From Pseudomonas sp. Q1-7 (GTDB lineage Bacteria > Pseudomonadota > Gammaproteobacteria > Pseudomonadales > Pseudomonadaceae), in assembly GCF_028010285.1 (NCBI RefSeq), contig NZ_CP116304.1, positions 199,501 through 263,500 on the forward strand: a stretch of DNA of 64,000 nt, in the 5' to 3' direction. The position numbers were made by a program, and so were the translations under genes. This document shows positions 27,694 through 38,915 of this stretch, piece after piece. A model generated the notes under the pieces. That model was not told where the DNA came from. It ran no database searches and worked only from the letters and a program-made list of their open reading frames with translations. How positions within the stretch are numbered: position 1 is the stretch's first letter; the number at the start of each line of letters is the position of its first letter.

Positions 27694-28749
27694 CTGGCCG
27701 TCGCGGAAGGCCGTCCACACCTCGTCGCGGGTGGCACTGAGCTTCTCGGGTACCGGCTCGACGGGGAACAGGCGGCGTTTGGTGTCCTTGTCCGGGTACA
27801 GGCCGGGCTGGTTGCGCAGGGCTTCGTCCAGGTACTGGCGGGCGTCGGCGTTGCCGCTGGGGTAGAGGGTGGCGCTGGTGACCTTGGCCGCCACCTGCGG
27901 GCGCAGCATGAAATCGATGAAACGGTGCGCCAGGTCGGCGCGGTTGGCGCTGGTGGGGATGGTCAGGTTGTCGATGAACAGCACCGAGCCTTCGTCCGGC
28001 ACCATGAAGGTTACCGGCTGGCCGGCCGCGGCGGCGTTCAGGGCGTCGCCGACCCAGGCCATGGCGACGCAAAGGTTGCCGGCGTTGAGGTCGCCGATGT
28101 AGCGCTCGCTGTCGACGTAGCGCAGGTGTGGCCGCAGGCCGGTGAGGGTCTCGGCGCTGCGCTTGAGGCGGCTCGGCGCGCTGCGGGCGAGGTTGCGGCC
28201 CTGGTAGTTGAGCAGCACGGCGAGGGTTTCGTCGGGGGCATCCAGCAGGCTGATGCCGCACTGGCCGAGGCGCGCGCTCTGTTCGGCGTCGAACAGCAGG
28301 CTCCAGCTGTGGGGCAGCGGGCCGCCGAAGGCCCTTTCCGCCTGGGGCAGGTTCACCGCCAGGCCGACGGCGCCCCACAGGTAAGGCACGGCGTGCTGGT
28401 TGTTCGGGTCCATGGCGGCCAATTTGCTCAGCAACTGTTTGTCCAGGTGCTGGCGATTGGGCAGGCGGGAGAAGTCCAGGGGCTGCAGGCGACCTTCCTT
28501 GATCAGGCGCGGCAGGTCATTGTGGGAGGGCACGGCGACATCGATGGGCTCGCCGCCGGCCAAGGTCTTGTCCAGCTCCTCGGCACTGCTGAAGGTGTGG
28601 TATTCGACGCGAATGCCGGTTTCCTTGTGGAAGTCTTCCAGCACCTCGGGGGCGATGTAGTCGTTCCAGTTGTAGACGCGGATCAGGTCCTCGGCCTGGG
28701 CCAGCGTGGGGAGCAATGCGAGCAACAGCGGGGCGAGCAAGCGGGGCAT
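27691..28749 (-). CDS. Periplasmic polyamine-binding protein
   Basis: A 352-residue PotF/PotD-type binding protein with signal peptide MPRLLAPLLLALLPTLAQA and the family opening IRVYNWNDYIAPEVLEDF. It also has GEPIDVAVPSHNDLPRLI and GDLNAGNLCVAMAWVGDA. It corresponds in place to the extra polyamine-binding protein next to aguRBA in P. aeruginosa. No permease or ATPase is adjacent on this strand, so it would work with SpuFGH or act as a sensor-type protein. Its exact ligand is unknown. The last codons enter a dispersed repeat. Confidence 0.88.
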   Translation of the reverse strand: MPRLLAPLLLALLPTLAQAEDLIRVYNWNDYIAPEVLEDFHKETGIRVEYHTFSSAEELDKTLAGGEPIDVAVPSHNDLPRLIKEGRLQPLDFSRLPNRQHLDKQLLSKLAAMDPNNQHAVPYLWGAVGLAVNLPQAERAFGGPLPHSWSLLFDAEQSARLGQCGISLLDAPDETLAVLLNYQGRNLARSAPSRLKRSAETLTGLRPHLRYVDSERYIGDLNAGNLCVAMAWVGDALNAAAAGQPVTFMVPDEGSVLFIDNLTIPTSANRADLAHRFIDFMLRPQVAAKVTSATLYPSGNADARQYLDEALRNQPGLYPDKDTKRRLFPVEPVPEKLSATRDEVWTAFRDGQ

Positions 28750-28857
28750 GGGGCGTCCTCCGGAGCATGCGGTTTCTTGTTGTCGTTTCTTGCGGGTGCT
28801 GCGAGACGCCGGCGGCCGGAACGGCCCGCCGCGCCAGGTATCACAGGTGCAGATACA

Positions 28858-28885
28858 ACAACGCCGGCCCTGGGGCCGGCGTTGT
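28858..28885 (-). terminator. Terminator of spuI (minus strand)
   Basis: ACAACGCCGGCCC and GGGCCGGCGTTGT form a perfect 13-bp stem around a two-base centre, just after the spuI stop. On the minus strand it is followed by TGTATCTG, only moderately T-rich. Confidence 0.75.
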
Positions 28886-28893
28886 GGACTCGC

Positions 28894-30273
28894 TTACACG
28901 GTATGCAGGTACCAGTTGTACTCGAGGTCGGAGATGGAGTGCTCGAACTCTTCCAGCTCGCTTTCCTTGCAGGCGACGAAGATGTCGATGTAGTCCGGGC
29001 TGATGTACTTGGCCAGGATCTCGCTGTCATCCAGCTCGCGCAGGGCGTCGCGCAGGTTGTTCGGCAGGCTCTGCTCCAACTGCTCGTAGGCGTTGCCTTC
29101 GATGGGCGTGCCCGGCTCGACCTTGTTGGTCAGGCCGTGGTGAATGCCCGCCAGGATTGCCGACATCATCAGGTAGGGGTTGGCGTCGGCACCGGCCACG
29201 CGGTGTTCGATGCGCACGGCGTCCGGGCTGCCGGTGGGCACGCGGACGGCCACGGTGCGGTTGTCCAGGCCCCAGCTCGGCGCGTTCGGCACGTAGAACT
29301 GCGCGCCGAAGCGGCGGTAGGAGTTCACGTTCGGGCAGAGAAACGCCATGGAGGCCGGCATGGTCTCGAGCACACCGCCGACTGCATGGCGCAAAGCGGC
29401 GTTCTGCTCGGGATCATCGGCGGCGAAGATGTTCTTGCCGGTCTTCTTGTCGATCAGCGAGATGTGCACGTGCAGGCCGTTGCCCGCCTGGCCCGGGTAG
29501 GGCTTGGCCATGAAGGTGGTATCCATTTCATGGTCGTAGGCGATGTTCTTGATGAGGCGCTTGAGCAGCACGGCGTAGTCGCACGCCTTGAGAGCGTCCT
29601 CGACGTGGTGCAGGTTGACCTCGAACTGCGCCGGGGCGCTTTCCTTGACGATGGCGTCGGCCGGGATGCCCTGGACCTTGGCGCCTTCGAGGATGTCTTG
29701 CAGGCAATCGGCGTACTCGTCCAGGTCATCGATCAGGTAGACCTGGGTGGACTGCGGGCGCTTGCCGGAGATCGGGGAACGCGGCGGCTGCGGACGGCCG
29801 TTGATGTTCTCCTGATCGATCAAATAGAACTCGAGTTCGAAGGCGGCGCAGATGGTCAGGCCGAGTTCGTCGAACTTCTCCACCACGCGACGCAGGACCT
29901 CGCGCGGGTCGGCGAAGAAGGGTTCGCCTTCGAGTTCGTGCATGGTCATCAGCAGTTGCGCGGTGGGGCGCTTCTGCCAAGGTTCGTCGCTGAGGGTGGT
30001 GGGGATGGGATAGCAGATGCGGTCTGCGTCGCCGATGTCCAGGCCGAGGCCGGTGCTTTCGACGGTGGATCCGTTGATATCGAGCGCAAAGATCGAAGCG
30101 GGGAGGTTGATGCCTTTCTCGTAGACTTTGGTCAGGCTGGCGCGTTCGATACGCTTGCCTCGCACCACTCCATTCATATCCGCAATCAACAGGTCGACGA
30201 ACTGGACCTCAGGATGCTCCTTAAGGAACTCGTTCGCTTCTTGAAGCTGAACGGCACGCGGGGGTACCGACAT
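28894..30273 (-). CDS. spuI: Gamma-glutamylpolyamine synthetase SpuI
   Basis: A 459-residue glutamine synthetase-like enzyme. GS motifs are present: the beta-grasp start QFVDLLIADMNGVVRGKRIE, the metal/glutamate residues in AFELEFYLIDQ and APAQFEVNLHH, the ATP region NGLHVHISL, and NRTVAVRVPTGSPDAVRIEHR. In P. aeruginosa the GS homologues at this locus gamma-glutamylate polyamines to start their catabolism. It is divergent from spuA with a 278-base regulatory gap and is followed by a hairpin terminator. Confidence 0.93.
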   Translation of the reverse strand: MSVPPRAVQLQEANEFLKEHPEVQFVDLLIADMNGVVRGKRIERASLTKVYEKGINLPASIFALDINGSTVESTGLGLDIGDADRICYPIPTTLSDEPWQKRPTAQLLMTMHELEGEPFFADPREVLRRVVEKFDELGLTICAAFELEFYLIDQENINGRPQPPRSPISGKRPQSTQVYLIDDLDEYADCLQDILEGAKVQGIPADAIVKESAPAQFEVNLHHVEDALKACDYAVLLKRLIKNIAYDHEMDTTFMAKPYPGQAGNGLHVHISLIDKKTGKNIFAADDPEQNAALRHAVGGVLETMPASMAFLCPNVNSYRRFGAQFYVPNAPSWGLDNRTVAVRVPTGSPDAVRIEHRVAGADANPYLMMSAILAGIHHGLTNKVEPGTPIEGNAYEQLEQSLPNNLRDALRELDDSEILAKYISPDYIDIFVACKESELEEFEHSISDLEYNWYLHTV

Positions 30274-30368
30274 GATGCAACACCTTTTTTGTTAAAAATA
30301 TCAATCACGCTCTATCTGAGGTGTGAGTCAATCCGAATCACCCCAGGATGTCAAGCGAGCCCTATTTT

Positions 30369-30403
30369 GCCCCAAAAATGGGCCTGATGGCCAGTTTTGG
30401 GGC
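30369..30403. promoter_or_regulatory. Inverted repeat GCCCCAAAA / TTTTGGGGC in the spuI-spuA gap
   Basis: Perfect 9-base arms (30369-30377 and 30395-30403) enclose a smaller GGCC-TGAT-GGCC inverted repeat. It lies about 100 bases upstream of spuI. It may be an operator or a hairpin in the spuI leader. Confidence 0.5.
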
Positions 30404-30462
30404 GTTCCGGGGCATCCGAACCGCTCTGGAAGCCATGCTGGCTGCGGTGCTCAGTGGGGCGT

Positions 30463-30501
30463 GTTCAATTTTTTACAGCCCTATTGTGTAAAAAAATGAA
30501 C
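30463..30501. promoter_or_regulatory. 15-bp dyad resembling PuuR/PauR sites, upstream of spuA
   Basis: GTTCAATTTTTTACA (30463-30477) and TGTAAAAAAATGAAC (30487-30501) are inverted copies with 14 of 15 matches around a nine-base spacer. The right arm, read with the next base, resembles the published E. coli PuuR site (AAAATATAATGAACA) at 11 of 15 positions. PauR is the Pseudomonas PuuR homologue controlling polyamine genes. It lies 50 bases before the spuA start, well placed to repress it. Confidence 0.6.
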
Positions 30502-30551
30502 AACGCTAAGCTCGGTCGCAACCCATAACAGACAAATAAAACGGGTGTCTC

Positions 30552-31304
30552 ATGTCTCGCCTGCCGTTGATCGGCGTAACCGCTTGCACCAGAGAGATCG
30601 GTCCTCAGACCTATCATATAGCTGGTGACAAGTATGTTCGTGCGGTGGCGGTCGGAGCCGGCGGTGTTCCGCTGATGATTCCGGCCCTGGCTGAACTGAT
30701 GGATTCCGCGACGCTCCTGGCCAGCCTGGACGGTCTCCTGTTTACCGGTTCCCCGTCCAACGTGGAGCCTCATCATTATAAGGGGCCCGCTTCCGAGCCA
30801 GGCACCCATCACGATCCCGCCCGGGATCGCACTACCCTGCCCCTGGTCCGCGCGGCGATCGCCGCCGGTATTCCCGTTCTGGGCATTTGCCGTGGTTTTC
30901 AGGAAATGAACGTGGCTTTTGGCGGCACCCTGCACCAGCGCGTGCATCAGGTAGAAGGATACATGGACCACCGCGAGCCGGCCGACGAGCCGCTCGAGGT
31001 GCAATACGCCCCCCGACACCCGCTGCGGGTGCAGCCGGGCGGCGTGCTCGACGGCATCGGCTTGCCGTCCGAGATTCAAGTCAACTCCATTCATGGCCAG
31101 GGCGTTGAACGTCTGGCGCCGGGCCTGCGTGTAGAGGCTCTGGCGCCTGATGGGTTGGTCGAGGCCTTTTCGGTCGAAGGCGCCAGGAGCTTTGCCCTGG
31201 GGGTGCAGTGGCATCCCGAGTGGCATGTGCAGACCAACCCGAACTATCTCGCCATCTTCCAGGCCTTTGGTGAGGCTTGCAGGGAGAAGGCGGGGCAACG
31301 CTGA
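30552..31304 (+). CDS. spuA: Class I glutamine amidotransferase-like gamma-glutamyl hydrolase SpuA
   Basis: A 250-residue PuuD-like hydrolase that releases GABA-type products from gamma-glutamyl conjugates. The nucleophile is the Cys in VLGICRGFQEMNVAFGG, and the His/Glu pair is in LGVQWHPEWHVQ. The N-terminus (PLIGVTACTREIG) is typical. It is the first gene of spuABCDEFGH and divergent from spuI. A dyad resembling PuuR/PauR sites lies directly upstream. Confidence 0.94.
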   Translation: MSRLPLIGVTACTREIGPQTYHIAGDKYVRAVAVGAGGVPLMIPALAELMDSATLLASLDGLLFTGSPSNVEPHHYKGPASEPGTHHDPARDRTTLPLVRAAIAAGIPVLGICRGFQEMNVAFGGTLHQRVHQVEGYMDHREPADEPLEVQYAPRHPLRVQPGGVLDGIGLPSEIQVNSIHGQGVERLAPGLRVEALAPDGLVEAFSVEGARSFALGVQWHPEWHVQTNPNYLAIFQAFGEACREKAGQR

Positions 31305-31446
31305 ACAGGAGGCTCTCTTCAGGAAACCGGCGAAGTTGCCGTGTCGCGCAGTTCGGACTGTACTGTCCGCGGCCGGTGCCTCGATGGGCGTGTCCGGCAC
31401 GAACCTGTAGAAGCCGCCGAGTGAAGCTCTCAACCCTGAGGTCTTT

Positions 31447-32805
31447 ATGACTACCAAGCTCGACCAGCTGACCAGCTGGCTGAAAGAACGCAAAATCACC
31501 GAAGTTGAATGCATGATCAGCGACCTTACCGGCATTGCCCGCGGTAAGATCTCGCCGACCAACAAGTTCCTGGACGAGAAGGGCATGCGCCTCCCCGAGA
31601 GCGTGCTGCTGCAGACCGTGACCGGCGACTATGTTGAGGACGACATCTATTACGAGCTGCTCGACCCGGCGGACATCGACATGTTCTGCCGCCCGGACGA
31701 GAGCGCCGTGTACCTGGTGCCCTGGGCCATCGAGCCCACCGCCATGGTGATCCACGACACCTTCGACAAGCAGGGCAATCCCATCGAGCTGTCCCCGCGC
31801 AACCTGCTGAAGAAGGTTCTCAGGCTCTACGCCGACAAAGGCTGGAAGCCCATCGTCGCGCCGGAGATGGAGTTCTACCTGACCAAGCGCTGCGACGACC
31901 CGGACTTCCCGCTGCAGGCCCCGCTGGGCCGCTCCGGCCGCCCGGAAACCGGCCGCCAGTCCTTCTCCATCGACGCGGCGAACGAGTTCGACCCGCTGTT
32001 CGAGGACATGTACGACTGGTGCGAGACGCAGGACCTGGACCTGGACACCCTGATCCACGAGGAAGGTCCGGCGCAGATGGAGATCAACTTCCGTCACGGC
32101 GATGCCCTCGAACTGGCGGACCAGATCCTGGTGTTCAAGCGCACCATGCGCGAGGCCGCGCTCAAGCACAACGTGGCGGCGACCTTCATGGCCAAGCCGA
32201 TCACCGACGAGCCGGGCAGCGCCATGCACCTGCACCAGAGCGTGATCGACATCAAGACCGGGAAGAACATCTTCTCCAACGATGACGGTTCCATGAGCGA
32301 GCTCTTCCTCAACCACATCGGCGGCCTGCAGAAGTACATCCCCGAAGTGCTGCCGCTGTTCGCGCCCAACGTGAACTCCTTCCGCCGCTTCCTGCCGGAC
32401 ACCTCCGCGCCGGTGAACGTGGAATGGGGCGAGGAGAACCGCACCGTGGGCCTGCGCGTGCCGGATGCCGGTCCGCAGAATCGCCGCGTGGAGAACCGCC
32501 TGGCCGGCGCCGACGCCAACCCCTACCTGGCCATCGCCGCCAGCCTGCTGTGCGGCTATATCGGCATGGTCGAAGGTGTGGAGCCGAGCGCACCGGTCAA
32601 GGGCCGTGGCTACGAACGCCGCAACCTGCGCCTGCCGCTGACCCTCGAGGCGGCGCTGGAACGCATGGAATCCTGCCGCGACATCGAGCGGTACCTGGGC
32701 GGCAAGTTCGTGACCGGCTATGTCGCGGTCAAGCGCGCCGAGCACGAGAACTTCAAGCGGGTGATCAGCTCCTGGGAACGCGAGTTCCTGTTGCTCTCCG
32801 TCTGA
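31447..32805 (+). CDS. spuB: Gamma-glutamylpolyamine synthetase SpuB
   Basis: A 452-residue glutamine synthetase family enzyme, clearly diverged from SpuI. It contains EVECMISDLTGIARGKISPT, the metal site APEMEFYLTK, EGPAQMEINFRHGD, and NRTVGLRVPDAGPQNRRVE. It attaches glutamate to putrescine or other polyamines, feeding the gamma-glutamyl pathway closed by SpuA. About 140 bases separate it from spuA and about 60 from spuC; all run in the same direction. Confidence 0.94.
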   Translation: MTTKLDQLTSWLKERKITEVECMISDLTGIARGKISPTNKFLDEKGMRLPESVLLQTVTGDYVEDDIYYELLDPADIDMFCRPDESAVYLVPWAIEPTAMVIHDTFDKQGNPIELSPRNLLKKVLRLYADKGWKPIVAPEMEFYLTKRCDDPDFPLQAPLGRSGRPETGRQSFSIDAANEFDPLFEDMYDWCETQDLDLDTLIHEEGPAQMEINFRHGDALELADQILVFKRTMREAALKHNVAATFMAKPITDEPGSAMHLHQSVIDIKTGKNIFSNDDGSMSELFLNHIGGLQKYIPEVLPLFAPNVNSFRRFLPDTSAPVNVEWGEENRTVGLRVPDAGPQNRRVENRLAGADANPYLAIAASLLCGYIGMVEGVEPSAPVKGRGYERRNLRLPLTLEAALERMESCRDIERYLGGKFVTGYVAVKRAEHENFKRVISSWEREFLLLSV

Positions 32806-32868
32806 TGCGGAAACGGAGGCCGGCCGGAACGACCGGCCCTCCTGACGAGTGTTTACTGAGGTAAAGAA

Positions 32869-34236
32869 ATGAACAGCCAAGTGACCAACCCCCAGACCCT
32901 TGAATGGCAAGCGCTCGGTCGTGACCACCATCTGCCGCCGTTCACCGACTACAAGGCGCTGAACGCCAAGGGTGCGCGGATCATCACCAAGGCCGAAGGC
33001 GTGTATGTCTGGGACAGCGAGGGCAACAAGATCCTCGACGGCATGGCCGGCCTGTGGTGCGTCAACGTCGGTTACGGCCGCGAGGAACTGGTCCAGGCGG
33101 CCACCCGGCAGATGCGTGAGCTGCCCTTCTACAACCTGTTCTTCCAGACCGCGCACCCGCCGGCGGTGGAACTGGCCAGGGCGATCGCCGAAGTCGCGCC
33201 GGAAGGCATGAACCATGTGTTCTTCACCGGCTCCGGCTCGGAAGCCAACGACACCGTGCTGCGCATGGTCCGCCATTACTGGGCGACCAAGGGCCAGCCA
33301 CAGAAGAAGGTCATCATCGGTCGCTGGAACGGCTATCACGGCTCCACCGTGGCCGGCGTCAGCCTCGGCGGCATGAAGGCCCTGCATGGGCAGGGCGACC
33401 TGCCGATTCCGGGCATCGAGCACATCGCCCAGCCCTACTGGTTCGGCGAAGGCGGCGACATGCCGCCGGCCGAGTTCGGCGTCTGGGCCGCCGAGCAACT
33501 GGAGAAGAAGATTCTCGAAGTGGGCGAGGACAAGGTCGCCGCCTTCATCGCCGAGCCCATCCAGGGCGCGGGTGGCGTGATCGTTCCGCCGGAAACCTAC
33601 TGGCCGAAGATCCGCGAGATCCTCGCCAAGTACGACATCCTGTTCATCGCCGACGAAGTGATCTGCGGCTTCGGCCGTACTGGCGAGTGGTTCGGCAGCC
33701 AGTACTACGGCAACGCCCCGGACCTGATGCCGATCGCCAAGGGCCTGACCTCGGGCTACATCCCCATGGGCGGCGTGATCGTGCGTGACGAGATCGTCGA
33801 TGTGCTGAATGAGGGCGGCGAGTTCTACCACGGCTTCACCTACTCCGGTCACCCGGTGGCCGCCGCGGTGGCGCTGGAGAACATCCGCATCCTGCGCGAA
33901 GAGAAGATCGTCGAGAAGGTGAAGGCGGAAACGGCACCTTATTTGCAACAGCGCTGGCAGGAGCTGGCCGACCACCCGTTGGTTGGCGAGGCGCGCGGGG
34001 TCGGCATGGTGGCCGCCCTGGAACTGGTCAAGAACAAGCAGACCCGGGAGCGTTTCGCCAATGGCGTGGGGATGCTGTGCCGCGAGCACTGCTTCCGTAA
34101 CGGTCTGATCATGCGGGCGGTGGGTGACACCATGATCATCTCGCCGCCGCTGGTGATCAGCAAAGACGAAGTCGACGAACTGGTGATCAAGGCGCGCAAG
34201 TGCCTCGACCTCACCCTGGCGGAAGTAAAGGGCTAG
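32869..34236 (+). CDS. spuC: Polyamine:pyruvate transaminase SpuC
   Basis: A 455-residue class III aminotransferase. The cofactor lysine is in MPIAKGLTSGYIPMGGV, and the Asp of FIADEVICGFGRTGEWFG contacts PLP. It has the typical opening LPPFTDYKALNAKGARIITK. SpuC moves an amino group from putrescine (and other diamines) to pyruvate, giving 4-aminobutanal. It is third in the spu operon, followed by a long-loop inverted repeat before spuD. Confidence 0.96.
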   Translation: MNSQVTNPQTLEWQALGRDHHLPPFTDYKALNAKGARIITKAEGVYVWDSEGNKILDGMAGLWCVNVGYGREELVQAATRQMRELPFYNLFFQTAHPPAVELARAIAEVAPEGMNHVFFTGSGSEANDTVLRMVRHYWATKGQPQKKVIIGRWNGYHGSTVAGVSLGGMKALHGQGDLPIPGIEHIAQPYWFGEGGDMPPAEFGVWAAEQLEKKILEVGEDKVAAFIAEPIQGAGGVIVPPETYWPKIREILAKYDILFIADEVICGFGRTGEWFGSQYYGNAPDLMPIAKGLTSGYIPMGGVIVRDEIVDVLNEGGEFYHGFTYSGHPVAAAVALENIRILREEKIVEKVKAETAPYLQQRWQELADHPLVGEARGVGMVAALELVKNKQTRERFANGVGMLCREHCFRNGLIMRAVGDTMIISPPLVISKDEVDELVIKARKCLDLTLAEVKG

Positions 34237-34241
34237 GAAAA

Positions 34242-35495
<1,254 letters not shown>

Positions 35496-35564
35496 GCACG
35501 ACTGCCGTGCCCGGCGGGGGTTCCCGCCGGTGCCCGGACCGTGCTGCGCAACCCCGCGAGTTGA

Positions 35565-36725
<1,161 letters not shown>

Positions 36726-36864
36726 TGCACGGCCGATGGTGCCCGCGGCGTGGCGGGCCCATCGGGAAACCCAGGCCTTGCCGGGCAGGATGTCTGGTTC
36801 GCGCCCATGCTGTATAAACGCGCCCGGCCGCGGTGGTCAGGTAGCAAATTCTGGGAGTGTGGTA

Positions 36865-38007
36865 ATGGCAATAGCCTCCGGTGCCTACAAGAAAGCCCTC
36901 GAGGGCAGCCAGCAACCCAAAGAGGTGCTGGTCAAGATCGACCGGGTGACCAAGAAGTTCGACGAGACGGTGGCGGTGGAGGATGTATCCCTGACCATCA
37001 ACAAGGGTGAGATCTTCGCCCTGCTCGGCGGCTCCGGTTCGGGTAAATCAACTCTGTTGCGCATGCTCGCGGGCTTCGAGCGGCCAACCGAAGGGCGCAT
37101 CATGCTCGACGGCGTCGACATCACCGACATGCCGCCCTATGAGCGCCCGATCAACATGATGTTCCAGTCCTATGCGCTCTTCCCGCATATGACTGTTGCG
37201 CAGAACATCGCCTTCGGACTTAAACAGGACAGACTCCCGGCGGCGGAGATCGACGAGCGCGTCAACGAGATGCTCAAGCTCGTGCAGATGACCCAGTACG
37301 CCAAGCGCAAACCGCACCAGCTGTCCGGCGGCCAGCGCCAGCGCGTGGCCCTGGCCCGTTCGCTGGCCAAGCGTCCGAAGCTGCTGCTGCTCGACGAGCC
37401 CATGGGCGCCCTGGACAAGAAGCTGCGTTCGCAGATGCAACTTGAGCTGGTGGAAATCATCGAGCGCGTGGGCGTGACCTGCGTGATGGTGACCCACGAC
37501 CAGGAAGAGGCCATGACCATGGCCCAGCGCATCGCCATCATGCACCTGGGCTGCATCGAGCAGATCGGCAGTCCGGTGGACATCTACGAGACCCCCATCA
37601 GCCGCCTGGTGTGCGAGTTCATCGGCAACGTCAACCTCTTCGAGGGCGAAGTGGTCGAGGACTACGAGGCCCATGCGCTGATCGCCTGCCCGCAGCTGGA
37701 GCGCCCGATCTACGTTGGCCATGGCGTGACCACCTCGGTGCAGGACAAGCGCATCACCTACGCCCTGCGTCCGGAGAAGCTGCTGGTGACCACCGAGCAG
37801 CCCACCTGCGAGTACAACTGGTCCCGCGGCAAGGTGCACGACATCGCCTATCTCGGCGGCCACTCGGTGTTCTACGTCAAGCTGCCGAACGGCACCGTCG
37901 TCCAGTCCTTCGTCGCCAACGCCGAGCGCCGTGGCGCCCGTCCGACCTGGGATGACGAAGTCTTCGTCTGGTGGGAAGACGACAGCGGCGTGGTGCTGCG
38001 GTCATGA
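36865..38007 (+). CDS. spuF: Polyamine ABC transporter ATP-binding protein SpuF
   Basis: A 380-residue PotA/PotG-type ATPase: Walker A GGSGSGKST, signature LSGGQRQ, Walker B LLLLDEPMGALD, and a C-terminal TOBE-like regulatory domain (about residues 260-380). The ATG at 36865 follows GGGAGTGTGGTA. The longer opening at 36736 covers the intergenic gap and is not used. Its stop overlaps the spuG start as ATGA. Confidence 0.95.
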   Translation: MAIASGAYKKALEGSQQPKEVLVKIDRVTKKFDETVAVEDVSLTINKGEIFALLGGSGSGKSTLLRMLAGFERPTEGRIMLDGVDITDMPPYERPINMMFQSYALFPHMTVAQNIAFGLKQDRLPAAEIDERVNEMLKLVQMTQYAKRKPHQLSGGQRQRVALARSLAKRPKLLLLDEPMGALDKKLRSQMQLELVEIIERVGVTCVMVTHDQEEAMTMAQRIAIMHLGCIEQIGSPVDIYETPISRLVCEFIGNVNLFEGEVVEDYEAHALIACPQLERPIYVGHGVTTSVQDKRITYALRPEKLLVTTEQPTCEYNWSRGKVHDIAYLGGHSVFYVKLPNGTVVQSFVANAERRGARPTWDDEVFVWWEDDSGVVLRS

Positions 38008-38915
38008 ACATCGCCAAGAAGCTGCAAAGCCTGGTCCCCACGGGCCGGCATCTCGTCATCGGGGTTCCGTTCTTCTGGCTCTTCCTGTTCTTCCTGCTGC
38101 CCTTCGCCATCGTGCTGAAGATCAGCTTCGCGGAAGCGGACGTGGCGATCCCGCCGTATACCGAGGTCTACGCCTGGGTGGACAACCAGATCCAGCTCAT
38201 CCTCAACCTGGGCAACTACTTCCTGCTCAGCGAGGACGAGCTTTACCTGGCGGCTTACCTCGGTTCGCTCAAGGTGGCGTTCTTCAGCACCCTGATATGC
38301 CTGCTGATCGGCTACCCGATGGCCTACGCCATCGCCCGCGCCAGCAAGGAAGCCCAGACCGTGCTGCTGCTGCTGATCATGATGCCGACCTGGACCGCGA
38401 TCCTGATCCGCGTCTACGCCTGGATGGGCATCCTCAGCAACAACGGCCTGCTCAACAGCTTCCTGATGGGCATCGGGCTGATCGACCAGCCGCTGCAGAT
38501 CCTCAACACCAACCTGGCGGTGTACATCGGCGTGGTGTACTCCTACCTGCCGTTCATGGTGCTGCCGCTCTACGCGAACCTGGTGAAGCATGACCTCAGC
38601 CTGCTGGAGGCCGCCTCCGACCTCGGGTCGAGCACCTTCAACAGCTTCTGGAAGATCACCGTGCCGCTGTCGAAGAACGGCATCATCGCCGGCTCCATGC
38701 TGGTGTTCATCCCGGTGGTGGGCGAGTTCGTGATCCCGGAACTGCTGGGTGGCCCGGAGACCCTGATGATCGGCAAGGTGCTGTGGCAGGAGTTCTTCAA
38801 CAACCGCGACTGGCCGGTGGCGTCCGCCCTGGCGGTGGTGATGCTGGCGATCCTGCTGATCCCCATCATCCTCTTCAACAAGAACCAGGCGAAGGAACTG
38901 GAGGGCAAGGTATGA
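38004..38915 (+). CDS. spuG: Polyamine ABC transporter permease SpuG
   Basis: A 303-residue PotH-type permease with about six membrane helices. The cytoplasmic coupling loop is LLEAASDLGSSTFNSFWKITVPLS. The first periplasmic loop is long, as in the family. It overlaps spuF at its start and spuH at its end, giving a translationally coupled FGH block. With SpuH it forms the membrane channel for putrescine/spermidine. Confidence 0.95.
   Translation: MNIAKKLQSLVPTGRHLVIGVPFFWLFLFFLLPFAIVLKISFAEADVAIPPYTEVYAWVDNQIQLILNLGNYFLLSEDELYLAAYLGSLKVAFFSTLICLLIGYPMAYAIARASKEAQTVLLLLIMMPTWTAILIRVYAWMGILSNNGLLNSFLMGIGLIDQPLQILNTNLAVYIGVVYSYLPFMVLPLYANLVKHDLSLLEAASDLGSSTFNSFWKITVPLSKNGIIAGSMLVFIPVVGEFVIPELLGGPETLMIGKVLWQEFFNNRDWPVASALAVVMLAILLIPIILFNKNQAKELEGKV

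Noticed and set aside
27664-30387. A 907-codon plus-strand frame opposite the polyamine-binding gene and spuI
   Set aside because: Antisense shadow of two solid genes with no start signal.
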